Shown here: positions 24,120 through 33,217 of the stretch, one piece after another
Numbering within the stretch: position 1 is the stretch's first letter
How the letters are laid out: each line of letters starts with the position of its first letter
Notes under the pieces: model-generated
What the model saw: the letters and a program-made list of their open reading frames with translations, nothing else
Told to the model about the DNA's origin: nothing
Database searches by the model: none
Assembly: GCA_902797035.1 (NCBI GenBank)
Contig: CADBRH010000052.1
Location: 1 to 53,200, forward strand
Direction: 5' to 3'
Source: an uncultured Bacteroidia bacterium
GTDB lineage: Bacteria > Bacteroidota > Bacteroidia > Bacteroidales > UBA932
DNA: 53,200 nucleotides
Program-made: the position numbers and the translations under genes

Positions 24120-27100
24120 ATGAAAAAGAATCATGTCTCAAGAGTTCCGGCTTTTCTCATGATCCTTCTCGCGGGTTTCCTGTCATTCGGGAGCCTGCGA
24201 GCCGAGGGATCCAAAGCCGATCTCGCGTCCGCTGCCGAGGCCCAGCAGAGGACGGTCACCGGTAAGGTGGTCGACGCCCAAGGGCAGCCGGTCGCCGGAG
24301 CCAGCGTGATGATCCCGGGCACAAACCGCGGAGCTGTCACAGCCACGGACGGTTCTTTCTCCATCGCTGTCGCCGAGGGCGCCCAGCTGGAGGTCTCTTT
24401 CCTAGGCTATGAGACTGTCACCGTCGCCGCCAGGAACGGCATGACCGTCACGCTCCAGGAAGACTCCAAGTACTTGGAGGAAGTCGTGGTCGTGGGTTAC
24501 GGCACGCAGAAGAAGGCCAACCTGACAGGAGCCGTCTCGACTGTGGACGTGGCCAAGACCCTCGAGTCCAAGTCGGAGACAAATCTCGGGAAAGCCCTTC
24601 AGGGAGCCGTGCCCGGGCTGACCGTCATCAACATCAACGGTGACATCAACGCCGACCCGACGATCACCATCCGCGGTATCGGAACCCTCTCCAACAGTGG
24701 CACCTCGACTCCCCTGTACATCGTGGACGGAGTCCCGATCGACAACATCTCCTATCTGAACCCCCAGGACATCGAGAATATCTCTGTCCTTAAGGACGCC
24801 GCCTCCACCTCCATCTACGGAACAAGGGCCGCCTTTGGTGTCGTGATGATCACCACCAAGGCCGGAAGGTCCTCCGAGAAGGCTGTCATCCGTTATTCCA
24901 ACAACTTCGGATGGAGCTCAGCCACCAACCTCGCCGACTACGACATCCTGAGCAAGCAGGTCACCGCTTTCAACGAGGTCAACAAGAACATGGGCGTGGA
25001 GTCCGAGCTTTTCGGCATCTACTTTGACGACCCCAAGTTCGTCAACGCCGTCGCCGCCTGGGAGAAGAAGCATGGCGGCAAGTCAGGTTACCGCGAGATG
25101 GTTCTCGACGATGACTACTATTTCAACGCCAACGGCTCCGGTTCCTACGTGGCCGACTGGGACGTGGTCGGGATCGTCTTCAACAACGCCACCCCCTCGC
25201 AGAACCACACCTTGTCTCTCCAGGGCACGGCCGGAAAGACCAACTACTACATGTCCATCGGTATGGACAAGCAGCAGGGCATCATGAGTTTCAACCCTGA
25301 CACCCGCACCAAGTACAACGTGACAGTCAACGTGAGCTCGCAGATCAAGAAGTGGCTCAACGTCGGCGCCAGGGTCAACTACATGAACAAGGAATACGAC
25401 TATCCTTACACCCGCGGTATGGGTCTGGCCTATGTCTGGCGCTGGCCCTCCAACTTCGGTCCTTACGGAACCATCAACGGCATCGACGCCCGTAACATCA
25501 TCGGTTACCGCAAGCAGGCCGGTGACGCCTACGACCGCACAGCCAACCTCCGTCTCGGCGGGTTCGCCACAGTGACTCTCGCAAAGGGCCTGACCCTCAA
25601 CGGGGACTTCACGTTCACGAACAACACCACCCGTTACAAGGGTGTCGGAATTCCACTCACCGTGTACAACACGTGGGGCAACATCCAGGCTCCGAGCTCG
25701 ACCCTCGTGACCACCAGTTTCGTGGAGACCTCCCGCTCCTTCACCAACGGTTACACCGCGAACCTCTACGCCAAGTACGACATCACCCCCGTCCAGAACC
25801 ACAACTTCCAGTTCATGGTCGGTACCAACGTGGATGAGTCCGAGTACGAGTACCTCTATTACGAGAACCATGACGTCATGGATCCCGCTCTCCCCGAGCT
25901 CGCCCTGACGCCTACTTTCTACAGCTATACCCACAGGCACACCCACTGGGGTTCCGCCGGTTTCTTCGGCAGGATCAACTACAACTACGCCGACAAGGTC
26001 CTTGTCGAGCTTAACGGCCGTTACGACGGTTCATCCAAGTTCCCCGCCAACAGCCGCTGGGCTTTCTTCCCCTCAGCGTCAATCGGTTACAGGATCTCTC
26101 AGGAGAGCTTCTGGGAGCCTGTCAAGCCTGTGGTCAGCAACGCCAAGATCCGCGCCTCCTACGGTGTGATCGGTAACCAGGAAGTCGGTACCAACATGTT
26201 CATCGAGACCATGACAAAATACGGCAACTCGGTGAACTGGATGGGTGGCGGCACCGCCAAGTACGACTACTTCGGCCTGCCTAAGCTCGTCTCCTCCGAC
26301 CTGACATGGGAGTCGCTCGCGACCACCAACATCGGTGTCGATCTCGGATTCTTCAACGGCGACCTTAACGTGACCTTCGATTGGTTCCAGCGTGACACCA
26401 GGGACATGCTCGCCCCCGGCCAGACCATGCCCGCCGTGCTCGGTACAAGCGCCGCTTACGAGAACGCGGGTGAGCTCCGCTCACGCGGTTGGGAGGTCAA
26501 CGTCGACTGGCACCATAACTTCGGCCAGATCAACCTCTACGCCATCGCCAACCTCTCCGACTACACCACACAGGTCAAGTACTGGAAGAACGACGCGATG
26601 CAACTCAACACCACCTACACCGGCAAGACATACGGTGACATCTGGGGATTCGAGACCGACCGCTACTTCGAGTCAGCGGCCGACGTGGCGGCTTCCGCGA
26701 GCCAGAAAAAACTCGAGAACGGCAACTTCCACTACGGGCCCGGAGACATCAAGTTCGTCGACCAGAACGGTGACGGCGTGATCGACTGGGGAAAGGGAAC
26801 CGAGGAAGACCACGGAGACCTTGTCAAGATCGGTAACACCACCCCGAGATACCAGTACTCGCTGCGTATCGGCGGTGACTGGAAGGGTTTCGACCTCGAC
26901 ATCTATTTCCAGGGTGTCGGCAAGAGGAACATCTGGACCGTCTCGCAGTTCGTCATGCCTTACTCCAGAGGCGCTGACGCCATCTATAAGGGTCAGATGA
27001 ACTACGTGAGCCTCGACCAGATCAACAGCGGTATTGTTGACCAGAGCGCCGATCACCCGCGTCTGTACGGCGGCGCCGGAAACCAGGGAACCGTCAGCTC

Positions 27101-27398
27101 GAACATCATTCCCACCGGCCGTTACAACTACTACCCCCAGACCAAGTACATCCTCAACATGGCCTACCTGCGTCTGAAGAACATCACCCTCGGTTACACC
27201 ATCCCCAAGAAGCTGACCCAGAAGATCTCCATCGACAAGGTCAGGGTGTACGCCGCCACCAACAACCTGTTGGATATCATCAACCACAACCGTCAGAACG
27301 GCATCGATCCCGAGATGAACGACGGGTCCGGTGTGTCATGGGGCCGTGTGAACCCTCTGATGAAGACTTACTCATGTGGTGTGCAGGTTACCTTCTAA
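24120..27398 (+). CDS. SusC/RagA-type TonB-dependent transporter (orphan pair)
   Basis: A 1092-residue outer-membrane transporter. The signal peptide and a short spacer lead to a carboxypeptidase D-like domain (about 45-115; VTGKVVDAQGQPVAGASV). The canonical TonB box region is LEEVVVVGYGTQKKANLTGA (about 119-138). The plug follows at about 140-255 (LYIVDGVPIDNISYL, IENISVLKDAASTSIYGTRAAFGVV), then a barrel ending in CGVQVTF. Codon choice is markedly biased to C-ending and GGT/CGT codons (AAC, TAC, GAC, CGT, GGT), unlike the flanking GSCFA gene, where AAT, AGG and GGG are frequent. This suggests high expression. No enzyme or regulator is attached; only its SusD partner follows, 21 bp downstream. 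Confidence 0.95.
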   Translation: MKKNHVSRVPAFLMILLAGFLSFGSLRAEGSKADLASAAEAQQRTVTGKVVDAQGQPVAGASVMIPGTNRGAVTATDGSFSIAVAEGAQLEVSFLGYETVTVAARNGMTVTLQEDSKYLEEVVVVGYGTQKKANLTGAVSTVDVAKTLESKSETNLGKALQGAVPGLTVININGDINADPTITIRGIGTLSNSGTSTPLYIVDGVPIDNISYLNPQDIENISVLKDAASTSIYGTRAAFGVVMITTKAGRSSEKAVIRYSNNFGWSSATNLADYDILSKQVTAFNEVNKNMGVESELFGIYFDDPKFVNAVAAWEKKHGGKSGYREMVLDDDYYFNANGSGSYVADWDVVGIVFNNATPSQNHTLSLQGTAGKTNYYMSIGMDKQQGIMSFNPDTRTKYNVTVNVSSQIKKWLNVGARVNYMNKEYDYPYTRGMGLAYVWRWPSNFGPYGTINGIDARNIIGYRKQAGDAYDRTANLRLGGFATVTLAKGLTLNGDFTFTNNTTRYKGVGIPLTVYNTWGNIQAPSSTLVTTSFVETSRSFTNGYTANLYAKYDITPVQNHNFQFMVGTNVDESEYEYLYYENHDVMDPALPELALTPTFYSYTHRHTHWGSAGFFGRINYNYADKVLVELNGRYDGSSKFPANSRWAFFPSASIGYRISQESFWEPVKPVVSNAKIRASYGVIGNQEVGTNMFIETMTKYGNSVNWMGGGTAKYDYFGLPKLVSSDLTWESLATTNIGVDLGFFNGDLNVTFDWFQRDTRDMLAPGQTMPAVLGTSAAYENAGELRSRGWEVNVDWHHNFGQINLYAIANLSDYTTQVKYWKNDAMQLNTTYTGKTYGDIWGFETDRYFESAADVAASASQKKLENGNFHYGPGDIKFVDQNGDGVIDWGKGTEEDHGDLVKIGNTTPRYQYSLRIGGDWKGFDLDIYFQGVGKRNIWTVSQFVMPYSRGADAIYKGQMNYVSLDQINSGIVDQSADHPRLYGGAGNQGTVSSNIIPTGRYNYYPQTKYILNMAYLRLKNITLGYTIPKKLTQKISIDKVRVYAATNNLLDIINHNRQNGIDPEMNDGSGVSWGRVNPLMKTYSCGVQVTF

Positions 27399-27419
27399 TC
27401 TCAAACAACGAACAAGAAT

Positions 27420-29141
27420 ATGAAAAAGATCAACCATATCATCGTAGTGATGTTGTCTTTCGTCCTTCTTGCCGGCTGCGAGAAAGTTCTTGACAAGGAG
27501 CCCCTCACGGACTTCACGAACTCGAACTTCTGGACCAGCGAGAAGAACGTCGAGATGTTCGCCAACTACTTCTACAACGAGTGGGTAGGCTACGGCAACG
27601 GTACCTCCACCAACGGTGTGTTCTACTGGCAGACCCTTAACGACAACCAGATCAGCAGCGGTTTCCAGGATTGGTATTCCCGCACCGTGGATGCCTCCAA
27701 CAGCACTTGGAACGGTAGCTACACAGAGATCCGCCGCGCCAACACCCTCATTGAGAAAGTGCCCGGGATCGAGGCCATGACTGACGCCTCCAAGAACCAT
27801 TGGGTAGGTGTAGGCCGCCTCTACAGAGCTCTGTATCACTATTATCTGGTCCGTTCTTTCGGGGACTGCGTCTGGGTCGACCACGTCCTTGACGTCACCG
27901 AGGAGGACCGCGACGGTTACATCTTCTCCGCCAGGACCGACCGTGACGTCGTCATGGACCACGTCCTCGAGGACCTCAACTTCGCCGTGGCCAACATCAA
28001 GGAGTCCACTTCCAGGGTTGAGCTCAACCGCGCCGTCGCCCAGGCCGTCAAGGCCGAGATCTGCCTCTATGAGGGAACCTTCTGCAAGTACCGCAGCAGC
28101 GCCGACGGCCAGAAGGCCGCCGACTCCGGCCGCGCCCAGAAGTTCCTCACTGAGTGCAAGACCGCCTGCGACGCCATCATAGGCAGCGGCAACTACACAC
28201 TCGGCAACTCCTACAGGGCCACTTACAACTCGATCGACCTGAACGGCAACAAGGAGATGATCATGTACAAGAAGTACACCCTCGAGAACTCCTTCTGCCA
28301 CTCCCTGATCGACTACACCTGCTCTTCCACCATGCAGAGCGGCATGTCCAAGGCAGCTTTCGACTCCTATCTGTTCCGCGACGGTAACTGCCTCGCCAAC
28401 ACGACCCTGGACAAGAACGACCACGCCACCTTCACTCCTGACGGAAGCACCTGGGTCGCCGACCTGACCGAAGTTCTCGCCACCCGCGACCCTCGTCTTG
28501 CCGAGTCCATCGACGCCAACCTGATGTACAACGGCACCCCTTACCAGCGCTACGGGGTCGGTCACCTGACCACCTCCTCCTCCGGTTACGGTGTGCTTAA
28601 GTTCGACACCAACGAGATCCCTGTGGCCTACCGTCCCGAGGGCGGAAAGAACTACACCGACGCCCCTCTGTTCTGGCTCGCCGAGATCATCATCAACAAA
28701 GCCGAGGCTTGCGCCGAGCTCGGTGACGCCGCCGGCGCTGTCGCCGAGGTCAACAAGCTCCGCGCCAGGGTGAACATGCCGAACCTCACGACCAATCCGG
28801 CCCACGACCCCGCCAACAACATGGGTGTCAGCGACCTGATCTGGGAGGTCCGCCGCGAGCGCCGCGTCGAGCTCATGTACGACAAGAACGACCGTTACTG
28901 GAGCCTAATCCGCTGGCATCAGCTCGACAAGCTCGACACAGGCAACCATCCTGACATCGCCAAGGGCGCCTGGGTCGGCGAGCATCTCATCGCCACCTCG
29001 ACCGCAAATGCCGACGCCAACGGCTACATCGACATGACCGGCAAGGGCACGCGTGTCTACGACAAGAAGCACTATCTCCGTCCGATCCCTTCGGGCCAGT
29101 TGGATCTCAACCCCAACCTCGGCCAGAACCCAGGCTGGTAA
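27420..29141 (+). CDS. RagB/SusD family nutrient-binding lipoprotein (orphan pair)
   Basis: A 573-residue SusD-type lipoprotein. The lipobox is LLAGC followed by EKVLDKEP. SusD landmarks are GRLYRALYHYYLVRSFGDCVWVD near residue 125, LAEIIINKAEACAELGDAAGA near 420, VRRERRVELMYDKNDRYWSLIRW near 480, and the NLGQNPGW C-terminus. It carries the same strong codon bias as its SusC. It ends the operon; an intrinsic terminator follows 22 bp after the stop. The substrate cannot be told from sequence. Codon bias and a constitutive-looking promoter suggest a constantly used nutrient. Confidence 0.94.
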   Translation: MKKINHIIVVMLSFVLLAGCEKVLDKEPLTDFTNSNFWTSEKNVEMFANYFYNEWVGYGNGTSTNGVFYWQTLNDNQISSGFQDWYSRTVDASNSTWNGSYTEIRRANTLIEKVPGIEAMTDASKNHWVGVGRLYRALYHYYLVRSFGDCVWVDHVLDVTEEDRDGYIFSARTDRDVVMDHVLEDLNFAVANIKESTSRVELNRAVAQAVKAEICLYEGTFCKYRSSADGQKAADSGRAQKFLTECKTACDAIIGSGNYTLGNSYRATYNSIDLNGNKEMIMYKKYTLENSFCHSLIDYTCSSTMQSGMSKAAFDSYLFRDGNCLANTTLDKNDHATFTPDGSTWVADLTEVLATRDPRLAESIDANLMYNGTPYQRYGVGHLTTSSSGYGVLKFDTNEIPVAYRPEGGKNYTDAPLFWLAEIIINKAEACAELGDAAGAVAEVNKLRARVNMPNLTTNPAHDPANNMGVSDLIWEVRRERRVELMYDKNDRYWSLIRWHQLDKLDTGNHPDIAKGAWVGEHLIATSTANADANGYIDMTGKGTRVYDKKHYLRPIPSGQLDLNPNLGQNPGW

Positions 29142-29163
29142 TAGATTCGCCTGACAATCAATT

Positions 29164-29198
29164 TGTCCGCGGGACTTCCCAAGTCTCGCGGACATTTT
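29164..29198 (+). terminator. Intrinsic terminator after the orphan susCD pair
   Basis: A 13-bp stem (TGTCCGCGGGACT with AGTCTCGCGGACA, one G-T wobble) encloses a 5-nt TCCCA loop and is followed by TTTT. It separates susCD from ffh, whose ATG is 49 bp downstream. A TATATTCG at 29200-29207, right after the T-run, may be the ffh -7 box; its -33 region would fall inside the hairpin. Confidence 0.8.
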
Positions 29199-29246
29199 GT
29201 ATATTCGCGGACTTGGAATATTAACCGATTACAGACAGACCACGAA

Positions 29247-30572
29247 ATGTTCGAGAATTTACAGGAAAGGCTTGAGCGTTCCTTCAAGATCCTGAAGGGT
29301 GAGGGCCGGATCACCGAGATAAATGTCGCCGAGACCCTGAAGGATGTCCGCAGGGCCCTGCTTGACGCCGATGTCAGCTACAAGGTCGCCAAGGAGTTCT
29401 GCGACAGGGTGAAGGTCAAGGCGATGGGGCAGAACGTCCTCACCGCCGTGAAGCCCAAGCAGATGATGGTCAAGATCGTCCACGACGAGCTGGCCGAGTT
29501 CATGGGCAGCCAGTCTTACGACATCAACATCAAAGGGAATCCGGGAATAGTCCTCGTGGCCGGTCTCAATGGTTCCGGTAAGACCACCTTCTCCGCCAAG
29601 CTCGCCGCCCACATCAAGAGCAAGAGGGGCATGAGAGTCCTGCTGGCCGCTTGCGACACCTTCCGTCCGGCCGCCATCGAGCAGCTGAAGGTTCTGGGAG
29701 AGCAGGTAGGGGTAGATGTTTATTCAGAGGATGGCGAGAAAGATCCTATCAAGATCGCCAAAGCCGCCATCGCCAAGGCTAAGTCGGAGGGCTATCCGGT
29801 CGTGATTATCGATACCGCCGGACGCCTCGCCGTGGACCAGGAGCTTATGGACGAGATCTCCGCCCTCCACTCAGCCGTTAAGCCTACCGAGTCACTGTTC
29901 GTGGTCGACGCCATGACTGGTCAGGACGCGGTGGAGACCGCCAAGGTATTCAATGACAGGCTGGATTTCGACGGTGTCGTGCTGACCAAGATGGACGGTG
30001 ACACCAGGGGCGGAGCCGCCCTGTCAATCAAATATGTCACCGGGAAGCCCATCAAATTCGTCTCCACCGGTGAGAAGATGGACGCCCTGGACGTGTTCCA
30101 CCCGGACCGCGTGGCGGACAGGATCCTTGGAATGGGTGACGTCGTGTCCCTCGTGGAGAAAGCCCAGGAGCAGTTCGACGAGAAACAGGCAAGGGAGACG
30201 AGGAAGAAACTCGCCAAGGACAAATTCGGCCTTATGGATTTCTACAACCAGATCCAACAGGTCAAGAAAATGGGCAATATCAAAGATCTCGCGGGCATGA
30301 TTCCCGGTGTCGGGAAGATGATAAAGGATGTGGATATCGACGACGAGTCGGCTTTCAAGAACATCGAGGCCATCATCATGTCCATGACACCCGAGGAGAG
30401 GGACACCCCCGAGATCATCAACGGGAGCCGCCGCAAGAGAATAGCGGACGGTAGCGGCACGGATGTCACCGAGGTCAACAAGCTTCTTAAGCAGTTCGAG
30501 GCGACCCGCAAGATGATGAAAGGCGCCTTGACAGGGAATATGGCCCAGCGTATGCGGGCTTTCAGACGATAA
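29247..30572 (+). CDS. ffh: Signal recognition particle protein (SRP54 homologue)
   Basis: The GTPase subunit of the signal recognition particle. It binds signal peptides and 4.5S RNA and targets ribosomes to FtsY at the membrane. At 441 residues from the ATG at 29247 it has normal length. The frame stays open further upstream to a TTG at 29163, but that would place coding sequence over the terminator. N domain 1-90; GTPase motifs GLNGSGKTTF (106-115), DTAGRLAVD and TKMDGDTRGG; then a Met-rich M domain with MDFYNQIQQVKKMG and a terminal GNMAQRMRAFRR. It converges with lysA, the two stops overlapping by 11 bp. Confidence 0.97.
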   Translation: MFENLQERLERSFKILKGEGRITEINVAETLKDVRRALLDADVSYKVAKEFCDRVKVKAMGQNVLTAVKPKQMMVKIVHDELAEFMGSQSYDINIKGNPGIVLVAGLNGSGKTTFSAKLAAHIKSKRGMRVLLAACDTFRPAAIEQLKVLGEQVGVDVYSEDGEKDPIKIAKAAIAKAKSEGYPVVIIDTAGRLAVDQELMDEISALHSAVKPTESLFVVDAMTGQDAVETAKVFNDRLDFDGVVLTKMDGDTRGGAALSIKYVTGKPIKFVSTGEKMDALDVFHPDRVADRILGMGDVVSLVEKAQEQFDEKQARETRKKLAKDKFGLMDFYNQIQQVKKMGNIKDLAGMIPGVGKMIKDVDIDDESAFKNIEAIIMSMTPEERDTPEIINGSRRKRIADGSGTDVTEVNKLLKQFEATRKMMKGALTGNMAQRMRAFRR

Positions 30573-31773
30573 AATAATCCTTCCTTCTTGGAGCCTCGGG
30601 GAGCCTGTCGGAATAGACCGACGGGGCGAAAGGACGCATGTTGTAGCGGGAGGCCATCACCTGGCCGTAAGCGCCGGCGCTCCTGATCGCTATCCTGTCC
30701 CCTCTCCAGCTTTTAGCGAGCGAACGCTCCTTCCCGAAACAGTCTGACGACTCGCAGACCGGACCAACCACGTCGTAAACCCTGGTCTCCCGCCTGTCCT
30801 CGTCCTCGTAATGAGCTGTGAGGTTCTCGATCTTGTGATACGCCCCGTAAAGCGCCGGACGGATCAGGTCGTTCATCCCGGCGTCAACCATCAGGAAGCG
30901 CTTGTTCTCGCCTCTTTTCACATAAAGGACCTCGGTGATCAAAGACCCGGCCTGCGCCACAAGGGATCGCCCGGGCTCGATATGAACCTCCTGGTCGGGA
31001 CGATGGGCAAGGTTGTCGTGGATTGTCCTGAACCACGTGTCGAAATCAGGTACCGGATGGCCGTCGGGGTCATCGTAGTCGACCCCAAGACCTCCTCCAA
31101 GATCTATATTCTTGACCACAAGACCGGTGTTCTCGAAACGGGCGACGATGTTATTCACTTTCTCGCACTCGAGCCTGACCACGCTCTCAACCTCGAGAAT
31201 CTGGGAGCCGATGTGGAACTGGAGGCCGTAAAAGTCGATATTGGGGTTATCCTTCACCATCGCGACAGCCTCGTCGAAACTCCTTTCCGAGATGCCGAAC
31301 TTGTCCTCATGCAACCCGGTGGTAATATAATGATGTGTATGAGGATCGATATTCGGATTGATCCTCAGGCTCATAGGGGCCTTCCGGCCCAGTCTCCTCG
31401 CGATCCCGCTCACAATCTCGATCTCCTCGAGGGACTCTACGACAAAAGCCCCGATCCCCACCTGGAAAGCCTGGCATATCTCCTTGTCCGACTTGGCGAC
31501 CCCGGCGAAAAAAATCTTCTTGGGGTCGTAGCCGCAACTCACGGCGAAATCAATCTCGTCACCGCTGACACAGTCCGCCCCGAGCCCCCTGGAGCTCAGG
31601 ATATCGTTCAACCGTCTGTCGGAATTGGCCTTAACCGAGTAATGGACATGGATGCCCGTCCTGGAGGAAAGCTCCGCGACTTTGTCGGCTGTCTTCTGGA
31701 AGAGGTCAATATCGTAGTAATAAAAAGGAGTCGCGACTCTCCTGAACGAGGCGAAATCATCAATTCTGAGCAT
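30562..31773 (-). CDS. lysA: Diaminopimelate decarboxylase
   Basis: Converts meso-diaminopimelate to L-lysine with PLP, the last step of lysine synthesis. It has 403 residues from the ATG at 31773, which aligns with the usual start; an in-frame ATG eight codons upstream is less likely. The PLP-lysine segment is HYSVKANS (Lys48). HIGSQI, the phosphate-binding GGGLGVDYDD, EPGRSLVAQAG and the CESSDCF segment, with its catalytic Cys, are all present. It is a single gene, with a promoter on the opposite side of the HTH gene at 31852 and a convergent overlap with ffh. Confidence 0.95.
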   Translation of the reverse strand: MLRIDDFASFRRVATPFYYYDIDLFQKTADKVAELSSRTGIHVHYSVKANSDRRLNDILSSRGLGADCVSGDEIDFAVSCGYDPKKIFFAGVAKSDKEICQAFQVGIGAFVVESLEEIEIVSGIARRLGRKAPMSLRINPNIDPHTHHYITTGLHEDKFGISERSFDEAVAMVKDNPNIDFYGLQFHIGSQILEVESVVRLECEKVNNIVARFENTGLVVKNIDLGGGLGVDYDDPDGHPVPDFDTWFRTIHDNLAHRPDQEVHIEPGRSLVAQAGSLITEVLYVKRGENKRFLMVDAGMNDLIRPALYGAYHKIENLTAHYEDEDRRETRVYDVVGPVCESSDCFGKERSLAKSWRGDRIAIRSAGAYGQVMASRYNMRPFAPSVYSDRLPEAPRRKDYFIV

Positions 31774-31794
31774 GTCCGGTAATATACAACATTG

Positions 31795-31826
31795 CAAAAG
31801 TAAACGTTTTTTTCTAAATTGTCATA
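31795..31826 (-). promoter_or_regulatory. Promoter of lysA
   Basis: On the minus strand TATG (plus 31823-31826), 20 bp, then TACTTTTG (plus 31795-31802). The -7 box matches TAnnTTTG fully. It lies 21 bp upstream of the ATG at 31773. Confidence 0.6.
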
Positions 31827-31851
31827 CGTTTTTATTTTAACTGTAGACGTT

Positions 31852-32295
31852 ATGTACTTAAACCACGAAAAACTTCCGCTTACGACCTTGAGACTCAAGA
31901 TCAAGCGATACCGTCGAGCCAAGCGGAGAAAGGCCGAGGACGCCGCCATGACGAGAAGAACCATGACGACAGTCGGGAGACGGCTGGACGAATGGGTGTC
32001 GGAAGGCAAATACCGTCTCGCCTATGAATCCACCGACACGATCCTGCGGGAATTGGGGTTGACCTCTTCCGAACTGAGTTTCTACTGTTCGAGGAAGTAC
32101 GGCAAAAGCTTCCTTTCATGGAGGAAAGACCTTCGGATAGAGGACGCCAAAAGGATGCTTCTTGAATATCCAGAGCTACCCGCGTCCGAGATAGGACGAT
32201 CGCTGGGAATCCCCGACAAATCCAATTTCAGGCATCAATTCAAATCCGCCACGGGGATGACTCCCTCGGAATGGAGAAAAAATCATCCGAAATAA
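31852..32295 (+). CDS. Short AraC-type helix-turn-helix protein
   Basis: A 147-residue protein from the ATG at 31852; a longer frame reaches 31819 but adds only a non-typical hydrophobic leader. The N-terminal 45 residues are very basic (KIKRYRRAKRRK). The C-terminal about 95 residues hold an AraC-like DNA-binding domain. They include LAYESTDTILRELGLTSSELSFYC and RIEDAKRMLLEYPELPASEIGRSLGIPDKSNF, and end with GMTPSEWRKNHP, the usual end of AraC domains. No effector domain is present. It lies 80 bp upstream of the ABC transporter gene, which has its own promoter, so it may be a separate transcription unit. Target unknown. Confidence 0.75.
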   Translation: MYLNHEKLPLTTLRLKIKRYRRAKRRKAEDAAMTRRTMTTVGRRLDEWVSEGKYRLAYESTDTILRELGLTSSELSFYCSRKYGKSFLSWRKDLRIEDAKRMLLEYPELPASEIGRSLGIPDKSNFRHQFKSATGMTPSEWRKNHPK

Positions 32296-32305
32296 TCGAG
32301 AAAAA

Positions 32306-32336
32306 TTTGGATTTTTGATTTTCATTCGTATCTTTG
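32306..32336 (+). promoter_or_regulatory. Promoter of the ABC transporter operon
   Basis: TTTG (32306-32309), 19 bp, then TATCTTTG (32329-32336), a full consensus match for the Bacteroidota housekeeping sigma factor. It lies 39 bp before the ATG of the ATPase gene. Confidence 0.75.
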
Positions 32337-32375
32337 CGGTGTACTATTAAACTAATACACTAAAATCGCAAATAT

Positions 32376-33215
32376 ATGATTGAGATCAAAGACCTTTCTT
32401 TCAGCTACGGGAAGAAACCGGTGCTGAGAAACATCTCGACAATCCTCGAGGAAGGCAGGATTTATGGCCTGCTCGGGGAGAACGGGGTCGGGAAGACAAC
32501 CTTGCTCACTCTGCTCTGCGGCCTGAAAAAGGTCGGAGGAGGGTGTATCCTGACCGATGGCCAGGACCCGTTCGGCCGCGCGGCTTCTCTTCTTGAGAAG
32601 CAGTATTATCTCCCCGACGAGGTGGCCCCCGTCCCTATGAAGGCGGAACTATACGCCAGGGAACGCGGGCGTTTCTGGCCGCGCTATGACCACGGGAAGT
32701 TCCTCGTTATCATGAAGGAGTTCGAGACAGATCCCGGACAGGTGATGAGCCGGATGTCCGCCGGACAGCTCAAGAAGACCTACATTTCCTTCGCCCTGGC
32801 GACCGGAGCGAAATACCTCTTCATGGACGAGCCCACCAACGGGCTCGACATCCCATCCAAGGCGCAATTCAGGTCGGCCATCATGAAATACACGCCGGAG
32901 GACTCCACAATCGTCATCTCCACCCACCAGGTCAGGGACCTTGAGAACATCATCGACCCCGTGATCATCCTCGACAAACAGGACGTCCTTCTGAACGCGT
33001 CTCTCGAGGAGATCTCGTCGAGACTGTTCTTTGACTACGGCACGACTCTCCGCGAGGATTCCCTCTTCATGGAGAGACTTCCCGGAGGCTATCTACAGGT
33101 CTGCCCCAACACTGGCGGGGAGGAGAGCAAAGTAAGCGTCGAGGCCCTCTTCAACGCCGCCCACTCCCATAAGGAGCTGATCAAGAATATGTTCAACAAG
33201 AAAATGGAGGAATAG
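32376..33215 (+). CDS. ABC transporter ATP-binding protein
   Basis: The 279-residue nucleotide-binding subunit of an ABC exporter or membrane-stress transporter. Walker A GENGVGKTT is at 34-42. The signature motif is MSAGQ (127-131) instead of LSGGQ. Walker B YLFMDEP is at 147-153, followed by the D-loop GLD and a switch His in STHQV. It resembles the YtrB/CcmA-like ATPases found next to GntR regulators. It lies two bases upstream of the permease gene, with which it should assemble. The substrate is unknown; relatives in other phyla respond to cell-wall antibiotics or export bacteriocin-like compounds. Confidence 0.88.
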   Translation: MIEIKDLSFSYGKKPVLRNISTILEEGRIYGLLGENGVGKTTLLTLLCGLKKVGGGCILTDGQDPFGRAASLLEKQYYLPDEVAPVPMKAELYARERGRFWPRYDHGKFLVIMKEFETDPGQVMSRMSAGQLKKTYISFALATGAKYLFMDEPTNGLDIPSKAQFRSAIMKYTPEDSTIVISTHQVRDLENIIDPVIILDKQDVLLNASLEEISSRLFFDYGTTLREDSLFMERLPGGYLQVCPNTGGEESKVSVEALFNAAHSHKELIKNMFNKKMEE

Positions 33216-33217
33216 TC

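Noticed and set aside
27372-28805. A 477-codon open frame on the minus strand opposite the third susD
   Set aside because: It is antisense to a clear SusD gene, its product is Val/Gly/Asp-rich without domains, and it is explained by the strong C-ending codon bias of the sense gene.
29163-29246. N-terminal extension of ffh from a TTG
   Set aside because: It would translate through the intrinsic terminator at 29164-29198, and the SRP54 N domain starts normally at the ATG at 29247.
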